From the NCBI GenBank assembly GCA_037074705.1, contig CM073591.1:77792532-77856531 (forward strand): a stretch of DNA of 64,000 bases, written 5' to 3'. Position 1 is the first letter of the stretch; each line of letters begins with the position of its first letter. This document shows positions 13,001 to 22,889 of this stretch, in pieces. The position numbers and the translations under genes are program-made. The notes beneath the pieces are model-generated. The model made no database searches. It was not told where the DNA came from and saw nothing but the letters and a program-made list of their open reading frames with translations. The stretch is from Zhengitettix transpicula. Its lineage: Eukaryota > Arthropoda > Insecta > Orthoptera > Tetrigidae.

Positions 13001-15000
13001 CAAAGAATGGACTCTCATCTCTGAACTGCCGTCATCGAAACATTTTCACGAACACTATCCTTTTAATGGCTACACATCATCTCACTCTACTTTCCCCTCT
13101 CTTTTACTTTCGAAACCGACTCTATCGTGTCAGTTTTCTAGACATGATTTTAATTTTCTGTCTCTCATGACATCCTCATGACAGATTTCAAGATAAATTC
13201 GCCAGAGCCGAACAGTGATAACTGCCGTTCAGGAGAAAGAAAACCTTATATAGTTCTGGCCACATATAATTTTATTAACCGTTCTAGAATCTCAATCTTT
13301 GTGGGCTACGAATTTTCAAAGGCTCTACGAATTTCACCAAACCCACTAGCATCTGACAATGGCCAACTGACCACTCGTGACGTTATTTCTAAGCTTACCT
13401 TTTATTATTTGTAAAATTTATTCCTTGCATCATTACAATATATAGTATATGTGCATGAAATAGGTCATTTAAACCTTTCCAAAAAATGTTACGTAAATAT
13501 ATGATTGCTGGTTAAACGAAGAACTAATTGCAAGAATAACATTTTTCTACAGGTCTTACGTAAAATACAAAATTTTATATGCCAGGATTGTACAATCCCG
13601 TAAATTTACAACAATTATAGAGCAACAAAACTTGTAACAGACTCGAAAATATTTTATATTTAGTTTATTTAAAAACTAAATTCTTCATATTCTGTGACAT
13701 ATCGTACGTTGTGTCTTTAGGGACTCGTAAATCATAGTATTTTAAATAGTAGCAGAAGAGAAGGAAAATATAAATTACAATTTTTAAAATTACTTTTATA
13801 GTTTTATCTTTCCCGTTGGAATTAAAATTAATTGCGTGATTAAAATGATACTTTTTCTTCTATTACTGTACTGCATGCATATTCTTAAACAAAATATTAA
13901 CACAATTTATAAAAGAAATAGTGTTGAAAAAATATTATGTTCATCAAAAAGTGATAAAATTTAAATGGAATGATACATAGTAAAATATCCTTATGTATTC
14001 TGTAAGTGATCAAGGGAAGGATATGTAACATTTGTTAGTGACGTATTGGGCTCATCAATAGTCGAGTTTGTGATTGTAAAATTTAAAATTAAAAAAAAAA
14101 CGTATATTTTTCTGTCTTAGTCTACGTTCAAAGAAGATACGAGTTTCCCCAGAAAACGCTGGGGGATGTGAGATATTGCAGTGCGTAGTAATATCCTGCC
14201 TGTGCTATAGATATGGCGGACAATAGGCCTAATCTTCAAGTGTTCAGCGAACACCGTCTTAATATCGTTCTATGTATAGTCTGATTTACTGGATATTGTG
14301 GCACGTAATTCATATGTAGTTTATGTTACGAACAAAATTATAAAGAATTCTAAATGTATTAAAACTGTACGCATTTATATTCAATGATGAGAATCGGTAG
14401 CATCACTCCGTTTCTTTGGAGATAATAGTCCAATAATGGGCGCCACACATAGTACATAACAAACTTGGACAGGACTTCGGGTTATTTTTACTTTTGCTTT
14501 AACAAGTTACCTATAACTCATTGTTCCAATATAAAGTTTTTATCATTTTTTAATTTTTTGTACCAGATTGATACAATTTATACGATTAGTGTACTGCCGT
14601 ATTATTTCATACACTTAACAACAGATAACATGTCACGTAAAAAAGAAAAGTAATTTAGACAGATTGAGTTTCAAATTTTTTATGGAAATTTAATACAGCC
14701 CATTAGATCTTTATTCTTTAAAAAATAGTATCAGTTTCAATATAAAGCGAAAATACCCCAAGCAAAGAAAATCAGATTTTGGATCGTTTGTCAGATAGTT
14801 GAAAGATGATGAATGGTAGCTTGTATTTATAAAGACTTTTGTCTTTATGTACCAACAAAAATTATTTTATAATCGGTCCGACCGTTTTCTGTTTCATCGC
14901 GATAGACATACACGAATTAATACTTCGGTTTGAATCTCGCCTTGTATGAAACGTAAAGATAAACGAAAATGACTCTATTCCAAGATATATGGAGACAAAA
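7002..15000. other. 8 kb without recognisable genes or elements
   Basis: No open frame longer than about 80 codons, no tRNA or rRNA and no copy of the window's repeat families was recognised here. Slightly G+C-richer patches at about 9.5-9.9, 10.64-10.95 and 12.9-13.4 kb carry only short unassigned frames (9621-9860 on minus; 12996-13181 and 13178-13414 on plus) without motifs. A small hairpin, CCCCAG-AAAACG-CTGGGG, lies near 14,146. Ancient unrecognisable repeats are likely. Confidence 0.4.
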
Positions 15001-15051
15001 CTATTATTGAAGAAAAAGTTCTCGGGTTTCCACCCGGGTAAAACAGCGATT

Positions 15052-15099
15052 GTACAGCGACGTTTCGACGACCAACTTCTCTGCCGTCATCTTCTAGTT
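15052..15099 (-). ncRNA. degenerate hammerhead-ribozyme-like core, left arm of the 15 kb element
   Basis: Read on the minus strand: CTAGAAGA (a one-base variant of the core CTGANGA), a GACG...CGTC stem around a loop of about 14 bases, then GAA, ACGT and C, giving a GTC cleavage triplet. The altered first core box makes this copy probably inactive. A second version in the right arm on the plus strand (15455-15495, CTAGAATATGACGG...GCCGAAACGTC) is also mutated. Confidence 0.35.
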
Positions 15100-15283
15100 T
15101 AAATATCGTTATTATACAGCTTCAGGAAAGAGGTATCTACCTTTTGATGCTAAAAAATCTGACTATACTGCACCTGATACCAACATTCATTATTGGGAAC
15201 ACAAATGAGGCAAATTATAAGTTTGCTTTACTTTGCAATTATAGGCAAAAACAGCTCTTTTTCGTCTGTTTCATTATAAACAG

Positions 15284-15360
15284 GTGCGTGATGCACCAAA
15301 AGGGCGTTATGTGATACCAAGTACTGGTATCACATAACGCCCTTTTGGTGCATCACGCAC
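15284..15360. repeat. perfect palindrome, 36-bp arms, 5-nt loop
   Basis: The left arm 15284-15319 starts GTGCGTGATGCACC and the right arm 15325-15360 ends GGTGCATCACGCAC. All 36 positions pair, and the loop is AGTAC. It sits inside the inverted-repeat element. A shorter hairpin, TTCCAGTG-CTTGA-CACTGGAA, follows at about 15386-15406. Perfect arms point to recent formation or gene-conversion upkeep, and a transcript would fold into a long hairpin. Confidence 0.95.
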
Positions 15361-15591
15361 TGATTTCCATCCAAGACGATTTCATTCCAGTGCTTGACAC
15401 TGGAATCCAGGAATTTTATTTAATTTAAGAGTATAAAAGTAGTTATTTTGTTCGCCTAGAATATGACGGCAATGCATTTGGTCGCCGAAACGTCGCGTTA
15501 CAATCGCTGTTTTACCCGGGTGGAAACCCGAGAACTTTTTCTTCAACAAATTCACCGGGAAAGCCTTCGATCTTTGATATAACTATTATTG

Positions 15592-16203
15592 TTTCTATGT
15601 AACTGAGCGCTTTTATCCAACCTCATGGACTCACCGGCTACCCCAAAACGTCTACGAGAGGCTCTCAAAGCCATATATATTTCATAATACATCTTTGAAT
15701 TTTTTTCTCATATCTTTCGTATCTGAGATCTTTAATACTTTTTAACTTCATCTGAACTATAAGTAAAGATAAGATGTCCTTATTTACCGATTGAAACTTA
15801 GCCTATATTTATAAACCTTTCAACGTTGTTATCTCTCTTATTTCGTGTTATTTACTTTTAAGAACCATAGTCTACCAATTTACTGATTTCATATGATTGG
15901 AATCCCTGATGTCATTGCATTTTTATAAATACATGAGATATTTACGTACAGAACATTAATTTCCTCAAAACTTCTAGAGAATTATCAGGGTAACATGTAT
16001 AATAATGCTACGAATATAAAATGTATAACACATTCATTAAAATGCGGCTTTACGAAGCGGACTCATTTGCAGCGCAAGCGTTAATAATTTTTAAATGTAA
16101 GACCTGCAAACTTTTTTATTAAAACTTAATTTAAATTATTTTATATAATAACAAAAGAAATGATTTGAAATGAACCTTAGCATTAAAGACTGAAACTTAA
16201 TTA
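15592..16203. other. A+T-rich sequence without recognisable features
   Basis: No open frame, RNA or repeat recognised. Confidence 0.5.
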
Positions 16204-16262
16204 AAGGACAAGAATAGAAAAATCTTGTTCGGACCGGGAATGGAGCCCAGGACCTCCACTTG
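16204..16262 (-). repeat. tRNA-derived SINE fragment
   Basis: On the minus strand the order GTGGAGGTCCTGGG, CTCCATTCCCGGTC and AACAAGATTTTTCT is seen. The middle is a degenerate box B (the TpsiC arm of a tRNA). The same order with substitutions recurs at 19.6 kb, so this is a dispersed family. Box A and the 5' half are missing. Confidence 0.5.
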
Positions 16263-17111
16263 CTCGGATCATTTAATTATTTTGTACTTTACTTTGTACA
16301 TTCATACAGATTTTTTATAATAATATTCCATTAATTATAAGCAAAACACTACTGATCTATCAAATGGTATTTTTATTGGAGCATTGCTCACGGAAAGAAG
16401 CGATACGAGAGAGATAATTGTGGTTTTAACAGCGTTCACTTTCAACCAACGTAATATTTAATATTTAATGCTTAATATCACAAATTTAGTAATATTTAAT
16501 ATGATAGAATTTAGTGTCGTGACAGTCGCTAGTAAATCAAATATGTCAAACTTGTAAGATTAGTGGGTTCTATAAAAAATATTCATCAGCTAATCTGTAA
16601 ATGGCTTCATTTTATATTTAACTCAGAACATCGTTTCATCACTACGCAAGAAAGTATGCGGAGATAAGATATAACAATAAGAGGGCCCATAAACTTGAAA
16701 TACTTTCACAATGTAGTTGGAACAGGCTTGCATTGCACCAGTTTTATTAACTACTATAAATTATTTAGCATAAGTAATAAAATTAAATGGATTAAAGCTG
16801 AAATCTCAATCCAATATGCACATTGATGTAAAGTACATATGAATACTACTTTTACTTTATTTCAGCCTTTATTATGAGAGGGGCTGATTGAAATTTTTGT
16901 TTGAATTTATCTTCATGAACAATAACTACTTAACATGTACATTATGTAATATTTTCTGCGAACATTCATTATGATGTGATACCTCAATAGGTTTGTTGCT
17001 TTGAAATGGCAAAAAATTAAATGGATCAGAGATTCCGTTTGAAATTGACGAAAATTTCTTCGAATGTTTCACAATGAAAACAATAAACAGTTCTTTACAA
17101 ATATTTAGCTC

Positions 17112-17438
17112 TTGATATTTTTAATTCACCGGTCGGGAGAGTTTTTTTTAGGTAATCATAACTACACTCGAGCGGGCTTGGTATTCAAGAAGTACACCAG
17201 AAGTCTTGACGCAATGGGGCAAGAATTCCCAGTAGCCATCCATGCAATTAGCACGGGAGCGCTGAGGAGGCGCCGAGCAATTAGAGATAAGCTCTCGAGC
17301 TGGACCTGGATACGACGTGAAATACGGGTCCCGTCACAGACCCTCTACTTGCTAAGAAATCCCTTCTACGTACCCTCGGAAAGTCTAATTCCATTCCTAC
17401 CCACTTACATCTGCAGCATTTGTACACTTCCTCATTGA
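17112..17438 (+). other. unassigned open frame of 108 codons in a G+C-richer patch
   Basis: The patch 17.15-17.43 kb is less A+T-rich than its surroundings and keeps one plus-strand frame open for 108 codons, rich in Arg, Leu and Pro. I recognise no domain, and no splice sites or conserved start context could be judged. It lies just upstream of a 5'-truncated LINE but is not similar to the LINE proteins I know. It may be chance, an exon or an old repeat. Confidence 0.15.
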
Positions 17439-17481
17439 AGGAATCCATTGTGAATTCGTAGTTGGTTGCATTTACTTCACT

Positions 17482-18573
17482 GTGATTGGCAGAATTTTAA
17501 AGAAGAAAAAAAACAATATTCAAACCGAAAAGATGATTCCCCTAAATACACCCCAATATATAAAAAAAATCAGAAATATAAATCAGACCTTAAACTTCCA
17601 AATACCTGAGATGGAAACGCTCCGTTATTGCAGAATTCCTCCATGGACATTATCCCCTATTATAGTAGACACAAACCTTATCCAATACAAAAGAAACCAG
17701 TTAGTATCCGAAGAATGGAAAAATAAATTTACCACATTATGTGACCATTACCCTGGACATAACCAAATATTTACTGATGGATCAAAAAACGACATTGGAA
17801 CTGGAAGTGCATTCTATTCATCCGACTCAACATCCATCACAACACTCAACCCGATATCCTCCATTAACACAGCTGAAATCTACGCCATACTTATGACCAT
17901 GGAACATATTGACTCATCCAACAACAAAAAACATATAATTCATACCGATTCACTGACAGCTATTCAAGAAATCACTAAAAAAGATACATCATCGGAATTA
18001 CCAATGATAATCCAAGAAATTTACCACAAAATTCATAAAAATGGCAAAATAGTCATTGTAGTATGGATTTCAGCTCATCAAGGTGTCCATGGGAACAATA
18101 TTTCAGACCTGAAGGCCAAGCTTGCCACACATCCACGCACCAAGCCACCCCCAAGACCAACAAACACATATAAAGATGTGTGGAAAAGTGCCCAAAGTAA
18201 ACTCCAACACCAGTGGAACAACAAATGGAGAGGAATTAAAGCTAGCAATATTCACCAAACAATCAAAGAATTTCAAGCAATAAAAATCGACCCCATAGCC
18301 ACCCGAAGAGACCAGGTAGTAATATCAAGAATCAGAACTGAACATTCAAAGATGACACACCTCCACATTATTAACAATAGCCCTCAACCTTATTGTGAGC
18401 TATGCAAGTCCCCAATAGTTATTAAACATATAATAAGTGAATGTTCAAAATACGATCAAGAAAGAAAACAGCTACTGGACACTAAAAACATCAGTGAAGT
18501 GCTTCACTCATCAGAATACCAAAGACTAATAATTAAATACCTGAAAATGATTAATCTTTACTGTGAAATATAA
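17482..18573 (+). pseudogene. LINE ORF2 C-terminal fragment: RNase H domain and CCHC zinc knuckle
   Basis: The 363-codon open frame is the C-terminal end of a much longer ORF2 polyprotein, so the first Met is not a genuine start. An RNase H domain spans roughly residues 94-215, with the acidic catalytic residues visible: Asp99 (FTDGSK), Glu132 (NTAEIYAI), Asp156 (HTDSLTAI) and Asp209 (NNISDLKAK). The accessory HQG, usually SHxG, is at 199. After a basic linker comes a CCHC knuckle, Cys305-x2-Cys308-x7-His316-x4-Cys321, typical of I and R1 clade LINEs. RNase H removes the RNA template during cDNA synthesis. The frame is intact to its stop, suggesting a fairly young insertion, but without reverse transcriptase and endonuclease it cannot move by itself. 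Confidence 0.88.
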
Positions 18574-18680
18574 AGAACCTATAACAATTAATGTAAAATA
18601 AATAAGTGTATTAAGTAGTCGCTAATGACCTAGAAGTTGATGCGACTTAAAATAAAATAAATTTTAAAAAAATTAGATTT
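17482..18680 (+). mobile_element. 5'-truncated non-LTR retrotransposon (I-type LINE), 3' end
   Basis: Only the last part of a LINE ORF2 remains, followed by a short 3' UTR. The UTR includes TAGTCGCTAATGACC and a GATGCGACTT block before an A-rich end (AAAATAAAATAAATTTTAAA, near 18650), which is the style of I/Nimb-like elements. The junction with upstream DNA lies around 17480-17500, with no endonuclease or reverse-transcriptase sequence before it. This is classic 5' truncation during target-primed insertion. No clear target-site duplication was identified. Confidence 0.85.
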
Positions 18681-18999
18681 CGTGTACCGTTTGAAGCTTG
18701 GATTTGCTCGCAAAAAAGAACAAATATTAATTCTCCATGCAAAATACATTTGACAAAATTTTATTTCCTGCAAATTATATTACATTGTCTTCCCGAGATA
18801 CTTTCCCTTTCAAAACTTTGATTCAGAAAATATTAATAATGAAATACTGCCTGCATATTGTTTTAGAACGTATGATTGTACAAGTATGGTAAAAATTCGT
18901 ACAGGCAGAAAAAAAAGGCAAGGTAATGTGTACATTTGTCCGTTGCTTAACGCTAGTTGAAAGTTTTGTTAGAAATTTCATGTCCCTTTTTTGTCAAAG
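18681..18999. other. A+T-rich sequence without recognisable features
   Basis: Spacer between the LINE tail and the 19 kb inverted-repeat element; nothing recognised. Confidence 0.5.
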
Positions 19000-19011
19000 T
19001 AGTTTATTTTT

Positions 19012-19171
19012 GGATGAAGTTCTCTCGGGATTCCAACCGGGTAGCGTAGTTTTGTAAACACAACGTTTCGATGGCTTGCACCGCCATCTTCTTCAGGTGA
19101 AGTGTTTACAAAACTACGCTACCCGGTTGGAATCCCGAGAGAACTTCATCCGGGAAAACCTACGTTCCTTA
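19012..19171 (-). mobile_element. 160-bp inverted-repeat retroposon-like element (HH family) with 12-bp target-site duplication
   Basis: Two perfect 50-bp inverted arms (19012-19061 and 19102-19151), starting GGATGAAGTTCTCTCGGG on the left, enclose a 40-nt spacer (19062-19101). A unique tail (19152-19171, GGGAAAACC...) follows the right arm. The 12-mer TAGTTTATTTTT occurs immediately before (19000-19011) and immediately after (19172-19183), a perfect target-site duplication. On the minus strand the spacer contains a hammerhead-like core. The arm motif CTCGGG.TTCCA.CCGGGTA and the CGGGAAA tail are shared with the element at 15 kb. There is no coding capacity, so it would be mobilised by another element. 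The perfect arms suggest recent insertion or repair. Confidence 0.85.
19054..19104 (-). ncRNA. hammerhead-ribozyme-like motif in the spacer of the 19 kb element
   Basis: Read on the minus strand: core box CTGAAGA (19090-19096, fitting CUGANGA), one extra A, a 6-bp stem GATGGC/GCCATC with loop GGTGCAA, then GAA, then ACGT and T (cleavage triplet GTT, fitting NUH). Next comes GTGTTTAC, which can pair with the sequence before the core (CAC, or the GTAAACAC of the other arm) to give stem I. ACGT is self-complementary, so stem III could form only between two molecules or as a very short stem. The extra base between the core box and stem II departs from the standard model. Penelope-like elements are known to carry minimal hammerheads; that this is one is inference. 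Confidence 0.5.
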
Positions 19172-19183
19172 TAGTTTATTTTT

Positions 19184-19606
19184 CATTACACCTGTTATTA
19201 AGTAGCATGAACGCAGCAATATTTAACACTTATTCACAGATTTTTCTAAGCGAATTTTCCATTAGATCTTGCTGATCAAGAAAATCTGATAGTGAAGTAA
19301 GAACTAGTTAGGATCCCATAAAAATTAATTCATGGATCACGAGGGAAATTTTATCGACGTTTGATGATTCTTGAATGCATAAATAACAAGTTCGTATATT
19401 TTAGTTAATCGTGATGCGGATGGTTACTTAGGGTTGTAGGTTAGATATAAATAACTTTCTAAGAGAGGTGTAAACAAAAGAATTATTCACGTCTTAGTAC
19501 AATACGGGCCAATAGATAATTAAATAAAAATTCAAGATCTGAAGAAATGATTTCAAACGAAGCTCAGCCATATAGACCAGGAAACCGAATTAACGTATCT
19601 GGATGA
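19184..19606. other. A+T-rich sequence without recognisable features
   Basis: No gene, RNA or repeat recognised. Confidence 0.5.
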
Positions 19607-19700
19607 AAAAATCTTGACCAGACTAGGAATCGATCCGGGACCCCCGTTTGGTACGTGGTTTCTCTCCCATCTGGGACATCTTCAGGTATGATACTCCTCC
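19607..19700 (-). repeat. tRNA-derived SINE fragment
   Basis: On the minus strand GGGGGTCCCGGATCGATTCC contains a box B-like core (GGATCGATTCC). It is followed by TAGTCTGGTCAAGATTTTTT, matching the order seen in the fragment at 16.2 kb. No convincing box A is left upstream, so this is a second partial copy of that family. Confidence 0.5.
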
Positions 19701-20937
19701 ATTTACTATGTACATCTCACCAATATTTTATTAGATAACGTTCTCAATTTTTTAATTTTAGGACTTCAATGAAGATTATGGTTGAGCTTCATCCTCTTAT
19801 GATTTAATTAGGATTTCAATATGATTTTGAGGATAAGGGTGACGGGAATAATAAAGAAAACATCAACGTTAATATCTATCCGACAGCTGCTCTGAGATGA
19901 TAGAGAAAATTTTAGTGTCTGTAGCTTCTGTTCCGGCACAACATGGTAGGTAGTCTTCAGCGCAGTTGGACTGGAACATCACAGTCAGTGAAAACTAAGT
20001 AGAATTCAGATTCCAGTTTCAGGTGTATCAAAGAACAACAGCCGCAATATTGGAACATGGATTCAGAGGAAAGAAGATATTTGATCAGCCATGAAGTTGT
20101 TAATAAACATTTTTTGATAAGTTTTGTATCTGAATATTCTCACTAAAACGCAACTGGTTAAGGTAGCAGTTGAAACTGTTAGCATTTCTGTACAATATCA
20201 ACGAAAAAAAAAGTTATTATTTAGCGCAGTAATGACTGAGTTATCTATGAAAGGCATTTACTTACATTGGAAATATAATGAAAGAGAAAAAGTACTCATT
20301 CAGCCGTGAAATATTTTTAATTAATGGATATTCATCAACTGCGACATCTAACATGTTGTTCTGAAGAGTGAGTAGTCTTTTGTCATTGATATGACATTGA
20401 CATATTTTCTATGCATCTCTGTAGAACGCTCCGGTGACTGTTATGTGTCCTGGAACGAAATTGTATTACACGATTACTAAAATTTAGTAAAAACAGGTAA
20501 GATCATGTCTTTCCCAGAAGAAACCTCCACTTTGGACATTTTAGTTCCTGTTATGCCAGAGAATTAAACAGAACTTTGAAGGTTACTCTTAGAATCTAAA
20601 TGAGCTAGTGATAATTTTGAGAAGAAAACTCATCTGTCCGTGGCCAGAATTTTGTTTCAGAATAAACATAACATGGAAGAGTTTCAAATTAAAACCAGGA
20701 ACCAAAAACGGTCCTCACGTTATTCTAATGAACTGATGTTGTAAGCGATTATTGATTATAATAGAAAAAAAAAATTCTTTTCAATATCCTGAGGACTGGG
20801 ATGAATTGATATCAATCATGGAGGACCAACCAGGAAGGGCCTCCTTTCCCCTTCGTGATTATCCTGTCCCTGGGTCCAAACCAAGAAATTTAAATCAAGG
20901 CCGCATAAGATGTGAGGCCTATGTTTGCTTTAAGATG
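19701..20937. other. sequence without recognisable features
   Basis: Only short random frames (61 codons at 20124-20309; 76 codons at 20752-20982, which runs into the first REP-A copy). The part just before 20938 may be a further-diverged 5' portion of that copy. Confidence 0.4.
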
Positions 20938-21332
20938 CGTGCGTTCCGGGGTCGAAGACGCTTGACAGAGTTGGAAGAGTAGTTCACTGTTCTCACAAAT
21001 CTAGTCGACCAACTGCCCCGAAATCCAATCAAGGTATGAAGGCAGGTAAGTTGCGCCCCGACAACAAACCCTCATATCCCGTTATCTGAAGGGCGTTGGG
21101 CATGTACAAAGAACCCGACCAACCAAATGTTGGTTTCTTTAAGGTTTTCCCTGTATCACATTTAGGCGAATTCCGGGTAGGATCCTTGAAATAAAATTTT
21201 GGGGCTGTAGTTACCTCTTTGCTACATTGCTCTTCCTTCCGAATTACCGATTTCCATCCATTCCTATGATAATCTAGGGTCAGCCATCAAAGCGGTTAAC
21301 CCTCATGAGGCCTATCAATAAAATAATATAAA
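20938..21332 (+). repeat. REP-A copy 1 (diverged)
   Basis: This copy follows the REP-A order with many substitutions: GTTCCGGGGTC, TAGTCGACCAACTGCC, CCCGTTATCTGAAGGGCGT, TAGGCGAATTCCGGGTAGG, ATCCTT, and the 3' end TTAACCCTCATG...AATAAAATAA. It is clearly older than the other copies. Its 3' end belongs to the CCCTCATG (type A) subfamily. It lies just before copy 2, which is in the opposite orientation. Confidence 0.75.
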
Positions 21333-21355
21333 ACAGTTTTTAGTTTCTGGTTTAA

Positions 21356-21922
21356 TTTTTTTTTTTTTTGGGGGGGGGGGCAACAGGCTACATGAGGGTG
21401 ATCCACATTGGGCAACTCCCCTTTAATAGCATAGGAAGGGATTTGAAAGGGGGGATGCGGAAGGGTAGAGGAAGGTAGCCAAGGGTTAACTAGGGCCCCC
21501 GGGCTATATTTTAAGGATCCTACCCGGCATTCGCCTAAAGAAATGCAGGGAAAACCCTAGGAAAACCTGCATCGGGTAGGTCGGGCATTGTGTACTTGTC
21601 CCACGCCCTTCCGATAGCGGGAGAGGAGTTTTCTGTGGGGACGCAGCATTCCCTTCTCCGTGCCTCGACCAGTTTAGGAGGCAGCTGGCCGACTATTCCA
21701 ATGGGAATAGCGGACAACTCTTACCGTATGCCCAAGGTCTGTGACCCCGGAACATACACCTCTCAAAACTGGCCGAGGTGCCTCGGCGTGTCGGAACCTT
21801 AGTTCAAAAATGGAGAGGAAAAGGCATCCCCAAAGGTAGCCCCTTCGTATCTCTCCTAAAAGGTTCGACCTGCGAGAGAATATCCCTCCCAGGATACCTG
21901 GGAGAGAATTCTCCCGCAGGTC
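21356..21922 (-). repeat. REP-A copy 2, near full length
   Basis: This is the longest copy. Read on the minus strand it starts with a large hairpin (21922-21867), continues through CCAAAGGTAGCC-type, CCGGGGTCAC and GGCCAGCTGCCTCC blocks and CCCGCTATCGGAAGGGCGTG. It then has GATGCAGG and the GGCGAATGCCGGGTAGGATCC block, CTACCTTCC and CTCATGTAGCCTGTTGC. It ends in a C11A14 homopolymer tail (21380-21356). An A-rich tail at one constant end and variable truncation at the other are hallmarks of a SINE or LINE 3' end. Short frames open on both strands are partly conserved between copies but carry no known domain. Confidence 0.9.
21867..21922 (-). repeat. terminal hairpin of REP-A copy 2
   Basis: The outer arms GACCTGCG...CGCAGGTC pair over 15 positions with one mismatch. 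The inner arms CTCCCAGG/CCTGGGAG pair perfectly around TAT. Together they form one long stem at the 5' end of the element. Copy 3 keeps a shorter version. Confidence 0.85.
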
Positions 21923-22087
21923 TGGATTTCTTATTGGTTTAATTTGAAATAATAAAATTAATAAATAAATAAGTCTTTTTTTAATCAACTGTGACAAATT
22001 TGAAATTAAGTATGCGATTGCCACTGACGTAAAACGACTCAAATTAATTCTGCTTGTGCCACATAAGCAATATATGATAAACTGACA

Positions 22088-22088
<1 letters not shown>

Positions 22089-22142
<54 letters not shown>
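22089..22142. repeat. (TA)n microsatellite
   Basis: A pure run of 27 TA units between the two facing REP-A copies. Confidence 0.98.
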
Positions 22143-22143
<1 letters not shown>

Positions 22144-22889
22144 CTTTTTCGTGTACATTTATTTATCGAAAATTCATGCCTTTACATTTTAAATTAAATC
22201 GTATTATTTAAACCCGAGGGTGTTTAACGAGAAAATTGCTCAGTCTCAACCAGTTATTTAAATGGGAATTCAAGTTTATAATTTCACGACTGTTTTTATA
22301 GTTAAATTGTTTCCTTTTACCTGAATATTTACCTTCATAATAAAGTCCCCCGGCGTAATACTGAAATTTGGCCTCCTTTTTTTAACTGCTGTGTTTATTT
22401 GTGAGCCAATACGTGTCTGTGTGTCGGAACCCCGATGACGACAGAGACCAATCTCCGGTGCTACAGGTCCGCAGGCCTAGTTTTTAATTAAACACACACA
22501 AATTTCCACGGAGCACCTGCCACGCGTAGCCTCTGGGTAACGGGCCAGATTGTGCGGACTACAAAGCGGCAAACACTCGCTTAACAATAGAAACTACTGT
22601 AGACGGGCTGCGGTTTGTTTACAATTGCTTACATTGTCACTCTATCTCGAATTAGAGACACTACATACAAACAGCCGTTTACAAGTTTACCTTAAATACG
22701 AACTTTTAATTTTTGAAAACGAAGTATCTCTGCCAACACAATCGAAGAAGGCATGGACGTTACTCATTCAGCTATTTTTAATTTTACAAATTATTATCTG
22801 TGTTTTTGTAAATGTATACTAACTGCAATCAGATATGGAAGAATAAATATATAAATAATTAATGCAGTTCAAAGTGTATCAACTTGGAG
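22143..22889. other. unassigned spacer between facing REP-A copies
   Basis: A G+C-richer part at about 22.33-22.66 kb (CCCCGATGACGACAGAGACC and CTCCGGTGCTACAGGTCCGC occur here) resembles nothing I recognise. A 90-codon plus frame (22550-22822) has no motif. Confidence 0.3.

Larger units (their letters stand above)
15010..15580. mobile_element. inverted-repeat retroposon-like element (HH family) with 11-bp target-site duplication
   Basis: The ends are inverted copies of each other. The left arm (from 15010) reads AAGAAAAAGTTCTCGGG, then TTTCCACCCGGGTAAAAC and AGCGATTGTA. The right arm (15455-15546) carries the same text on the other strand with few differences. Past the right arm is a short unique tail with TTCACCGGGAAAGCC. 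The 11-mer AACTATTATTG occurs immediately before (14999-15009) and immediately after (15581-15591), which marks an insertion. A related short element at 19 kb shares arm motifs and tail. Inside is a perfect 36-bp-arm palindrome. Each arm holds a GTC-GAAAC-GTC block like a hammerhead ribozyme 3' core. There is no coding frame. An origin from a Penelope-like or other target-primed retroelement is inferred; a foldback/MITE origin is less favoured because of the 11-bp duplication. Confidence 0.75.
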
